Shown here: positions 5,298-8,024 of the stretch, piece by piece | Layout of the letters: each line of letters starts with the position of its first letter | Numbering within the stretch: position 1 is the stretch's first letter | From: Fidelibacterota bacterium | GTDB lineage: Bacteria; Marinisomatota; Marinisomatia; Marinisomatales; UBA1611 | NCBI GenBank assembly: GCA_002694025.1 | Contig: NZKX01000012.1 | Span: 1-8,024, forward strand | Length of the DNA: 8,024 bases | Reading direction: 5' to 3' | Program-made: the position numbers and the translations under genes | The notes under the pieces: generated by a model | Databases searched by the model: none | Seen by the model: the letters and a program-made list of their open reading frames with translations, nothing else | What the model was told of the DNA's origin: nothing

Positions 5298-6950
5298 ATG
5301 GATAGAAACACACTTGTCGCCTTTTTTTTGATCGCTCTTGTGCTCCTTTTTACACCTAAATATATGGAGCTCTTTGGGCCTCAGAACCCAAACCCTGCAT
5401 CGAACTATTCTAACGAAGGGCAATACAACAAAAATGACTCGCTCTTGTTTGTGAAAGACAGTATACCAAAGTTAACCAGACCGGAACCCGAACGTTTACC
5501 AGAAAGATTACACGACAACACTGTTACAAGTATTGAAACAGAGTTATATGTTGCTAAGGTATCTTCCTTTAACGGTGGGTCAATAAAAGATTTTTTTCTT
5601 AAAGGTTTTCTGTCTCCAGATAGCCAAGAGGTAAACACAATAGCCCGCAATAAAAAGAACAATCTAGAAATAGAAATTCAAGACTTGAACGGAGACTTGA
5701 TTCCCTTAAATGTAGACTGGGCTTTAACTACCCAACCCAACAGATTAGCCAAAAACTCCGAACAAACCCTTGAGTACAGCCTTGAGCTATTCCCTGGTAA
5801 AAAAATAAAAAAAACACTTTTGTTTTCTCCCAACAACTACACCGTGGAAATCAAATTTGACTTCGAACAAGTCAAAAATCTTATATATAGAGACGTTCGC
5901 TTTTCATGGAACGGAGGGTTGGCAACTACGGAAAAAGACTCCATAGATGATAAAACTTATTTTAAGGCAACGGTTTATCAAGGTAACGAAATGGAAGAAT
6001 TAAAGGTTAAAGAATCGAGCCGTGAGTCAAAAAAATTAAATGGGTCTACTGCTTGGGGAGCAATAAGGACAAAATACTTTATTTCTGCTTTAATACCTGA
6101 CAAACCAGAAACAATAAGGTTTGCAGAGATTTTTGGAGAAGACAAAAACCAAGAAGAGTATAGCTTGTCATTTGTTTTTGATTGCTTTCAAAAAACCTCG
6201 TTTACCCTTTATCATGGACCACTAGAATATGAAAAAATTAAACTTCTTAGTGTCGGTCTGGATGAGGTTATGGATTTTGGTTGGTCTTTTATTAGGCCAA
6301 TATCAAAAGCTGTACTTTTTTCACTCAAAAGGATGCACGATTATATTCCTAATTATGGTGTTGTTCTTATTGTTTTTTCGATTTTAGTAAAAATCCTTGT
6401 TTTTCCATTAACAAAAAAAAGCTATCAATCAACAGCTGCAATGCAAGAAATACAACCGGAAGCAAATAAGCTAAGAGAAAAATACAAAAACAATCCTCAA
6501 AAATTAAATCAAGCAACAATGCAACTATATAAATCAAAAGGCGTCAACCCTCTTGGTGGTTGTTTGCCAATGCTTCTTCAAATGCCTCTTTTGTTTGCTC
6601 TTTTCCAAGTTTTCAGAACAACAATTGAACTTAGAAACGAACCCTTTGTTTGGTGGATAAAAGATCTTTCTTCACCAGATGTCATAGTAAACCTTCCTTT
6701 TACAATTCCTTTATATGGTTCCCACATTGCTTTTTTGCCAATCTTAATGGCTTTATCTACTTACGCTCAACAAAAAATGATGAGCGGTGGAATACAGCAG
6801 CCTCAACAAAAAATGATGCAAAACTTTATGATGGTTTTTTTCTTTCTAATCTTTAACAACTTTCCCTCTGGGCTAAATCTTTACTACACCTTGTTTAATG
6901 TACTGACTATCGCCCAGCAAAAATTGCTTCCAAACAAACCAAAAGCTTAG
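5298..6950 (+). CDS. yidC: Membrane protein insertase YidC (Oxa1 family, Gram-negative type)
   Basis: Inserts and folds inner-membrane proteins, alone or with SecYEG. The 550 residues match the Gram-negative form. TM1 is at about 4-20, followed by a low-complexity linker (about 27-70) and a periplasmic P1 beta-domain (about 75-320). The conserved insertase core runs from about 335 to the end. TM2 is at about 352-370, with Lys365 where E. coli YidC has the groove Arg366. The cytoplasmic helical hairpin QPEANKLREKYKNNPQKLNQ is at about 386-405, and NPLGGCLPMLLQMP at 417-430 enters TM3. The remaining helices include PILMALSTYAQQKMM at 481-495 and NNFPSGLNLYY at 520-530. Lys in the groove keeps the positive charge and, as I recall, is found in other phyla. 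The ATG lies one base after the yidD stop; mnmE starts 8 bases after the yidC stop. Confidence 0.98.
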   Translation: MDRNTLVAFFLIALVLLFTPKYMELFGPQNPNPASNYSNEGQYNKNDSLLFVKDSIPKLTRPEPERLPERLHDNTVTSIETELYVAKVSSFNGGSIKDFFLKGFLSPDSQEVNTIARNKKNNLEIEIQDLNGDLIPLNVDWALTTQPNRLAKNSEQTLEYSLELFPGKKIKKTLLFSPNNYTVEIKFDFEQVKNLIYRDVRFSWNGGLATTEKDSIDDKTYFKATVYQGNEMEELKVKESSRESKKLNGSTAWGAIRTKYFISALIPDKPETIRFAEIFGEDKNQEEYSLSFVFDCFQKTSFTLYHGPLEYEKIKLLSVGLDEVMDFGWSFIRPISKAVLFSLKRMHDYIPNYGVVLIVFSILVKILVFPLTKKSYQSTAAMQEIQPEANKLREKYKNNPQKLNQATMQLYKSKGVNPLGGCLPMLLQMPLLFALFQVFRTTIELRNEPFVWWIKDLSSPDVIVNLPFTIPLYGSHIAFLPILMALSTYAQQKMMSGGIQQPQQKMMQNFMMVFFFLIFNNFPSGLNLYYTLFNVLTIAQQKLLPNKPKA

Positions 6951-6958
6951 GCGTTTTG

Positions 6959-8024
6959 ATGTCGGTAGCGACTATTGTTTCCCAGTCAACACCATCAGGT
7001 TTTTCAGCAATTGCCGTAATTCGATTGAGCGGTCCTAAAGCAATAGAAATAGCTCAAAAGCTTAGCAAAGACAATAAACCTTTTAAGCACCGTACCGCTC
7101 AAATTCGAAAAATATTTTCAAAAAAAAGTTTAATTGACAAAGCTGTTTTCACAGCTTTCCTGTCACCAGAGTCTTATACCGGTGAAGATGTCGTTGAGGT
7201 TTCATGCCATGGCAATATCCACATTTGCGAAACTACAATTAATGAAATTGTTAAGCTTGGTGCACGAATTGCAGAACCAGGGGAGTATACTAGGCGAGCA
7301 TTTGTAAATGGGAAGTTAAACTTGGTACAAGCAGAGTCTATTGTTCAGCTGATAAACGCAAAATCTGTTGAGGCGGTAAAGCACCAGACACGAAACATTG
7401 ATGGAGGGATTACTGACAAAATAAAGGAATTGAAAGAAAGTTTAATCTCTATTTTAGCATACATGGAGTATGAGCTAGATGTATCTGAAGAGGTTTTTTT
7501 AGACCCAAAAACATTAAAAAAAGTTAAAAAAGCACTTAAAGACAATTTAAAAACCGCAAAATCTATGTGTAACACCTTTGGTCGGGGAGGAGCGCTATCT
7601 TATGGTGTTAAGGTCGCTTTTGTTGGTAAACCAAACGTAGGCAAATCAACGCTTGTAAATAAAATTTTAGGTATAGAGAAAAGCATTATTAGTAATGTAC
7701 CCGGAACGACGCGGGACACAATCTCTACGGAAACAACAATAGGAGGCATACCAACCACATTAGTGGACACTGCCGGTATACACCTTTCAGAAAATGAAAT
7801 AGAAAAAGAAGGAATTAAGAGGTCTTTTAAAGAAATTAAATCAGCAGACCTTGTTGTTTTACTTTTCTGCGCTGGTGTAGAAGTTGTTGATATTAATGAA
7901 GATATAGAAAAGATTTTCGTTTATAATAAAATAGATTTACAGCCATATACAGGTGAAGATAGAAAAGTTATCCCTATATCCGCAAGCACGGGCCAAGGTA
8001 TAACCTCACTGGTTAAACAGATCA
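6959..8024 (+). CDS. mnmE: tRNA uridine-5-carboxymethylaminomethyl modification GTPase MnmE (partial, C-terminus cut)
   Basis: Works with MnmG to install the cmnm5/nm5 group on wobble uridine 34 of certain tRNAs, using GTP and a tetrahydrofolate one-carbon donor. 355 residues are visible and the frame is open at the window end. The N-terminal folate-binding domain (about 1-118) shows TIVSQSTPSGFSAIAVIRLSG, SYTGEDVVEVSCHGN and EPGEYTRRAFVNGKLNLVQAE (the last beginning near 107). A helical domain follows. The inserted G domain has G1 GKPNVGKS at 223-230, G2 GTTRDT at 249-254, G3 DTAG at 270-273, G4 NKID at 323-326 and the SAS of G5 near 343. All key GTPase residues are intact. The C-terminal helices and the active cysteine near the end lie outside the window. 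ATG is 8 bases after the yidC stop, so it is in the same operon; mnmG may follow. Confidence 0.97.
   Translation, partial: MSVATIVSQSTPSGFSAIAVIRLSGPKAIEIAQKLSKDNKPFKHRTAQIRKIFSKKSLIDKAVFTAFLSPESYTGEDVVEVSCHGNIHICETTINEIVKLGARIAEPGEYTRRAFVNGKLNLVQAESIVQLINAKSVEAVKHQTRNIDGGITDKIKELKESLISILAYMEYELDVSEEVFLDPKTLKKVKKALKDNLKTAKSMCNTFGRGGALSYGVKVAFVGKPNVGKSTLVNKILGIEKSIISNVPGTTRDTISTETTIGGIPTTLVDTAGIHLSENEIEKEGIKRSFKEIKSADLVVLLFCAGVEVVDINEDIEKIFVYNKIDLQPYTGEDRKVIPISASTGQGITSLVKQI

Noticed and set aside
5298..6950. Lys365 in place of the E. coli groove arginine of YidC as a functional oddity.
   Set aside because: The positive charge is kept and, as far as I recall, Lys at this position is common in other phyla such as Bacteroidetes, so it is ordinary variation.
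7215..7223. ATATCCACA, one mismatch from a DnaA box, on the + strand.
   Set aside because: It lies inside mnmE in codons for the conserved NIHI stretch, far from the other boxes; a single near-match is expected by chance.
1..8024. CRISPR arrays, insertion sequences, tRNA or rRNA genes, toxin-antitoxin or phage-defence modules.
   Set aside because: I saw no regularly spaced repeats, transposase motifs, tRNA-like folds or defence-protein motifs on either strand.

Overview
This 8,024-base window is AT-rich chromosomal DNA from a bacterium. It centres on a dnaA/rpmH divergence of the kind often found at or near a replication origin. The host looks Gram-negative, because YidC carries the large periplasmic domain between its first and second membrane segments. 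Most genes lack a Shine-Dalgarno sequence. Low G+C, missing ribosome-binding motifs and the style of YidC, DnaA and MnmE suggest an uncultured marine lineage, perhaps of the FCB group (Bacteroidetes or Marinimicrobia/SAR406-like). That placement is inference from memory and cannot be proved here.

Left part (1-2191): a short-chain dehydrogenase/reductase lacking its N-terminus (+), then about 500 bases of very AT-rich DNA with no recognisable gene, then an EamA-family (DMT superfamily) transporter (+). The transporter converges with the next gene, with only 9 bases between the two stop codons. A hairpin lying inside the end of the convergent gene probably terminates the transporter transcript.

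Middle part (2160-4766): three leftward genes, in transcription order dnaA, ssb and a PlsC-like acyltransferase. A hairpin with a UUCG loop and a T-run lies between dnaA and ssb. ssb has the only textbook Shine-Dalgarno sequence in the window.

Origin-like spacer (4759-4912): two perfect DnaA boxes in tandem, one helical turn apart. The first overlaps the GTG start codon of dnaA. Beyond them lies a spacer of roughly 20% G+C.

Right part (4913-8024): a tightly packed rightward operon rpmH - yidD - yidC - mnmE (mnmE is cut by the window end). It supplies ribosomal protein L34, two membrane-protein insertion factors and the tRNA wobble-modification GTPase. The standard member rnpA (RNase P protein), normally between rpmH and yidD, is missing: only 24 bases separate them.

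Most of the window is conserved housekeeping DNA and I see no novel multi-gene system. The points most worth following up are the absent rnpA and the compact DnaA-box arrangement on the dnaA start codon.
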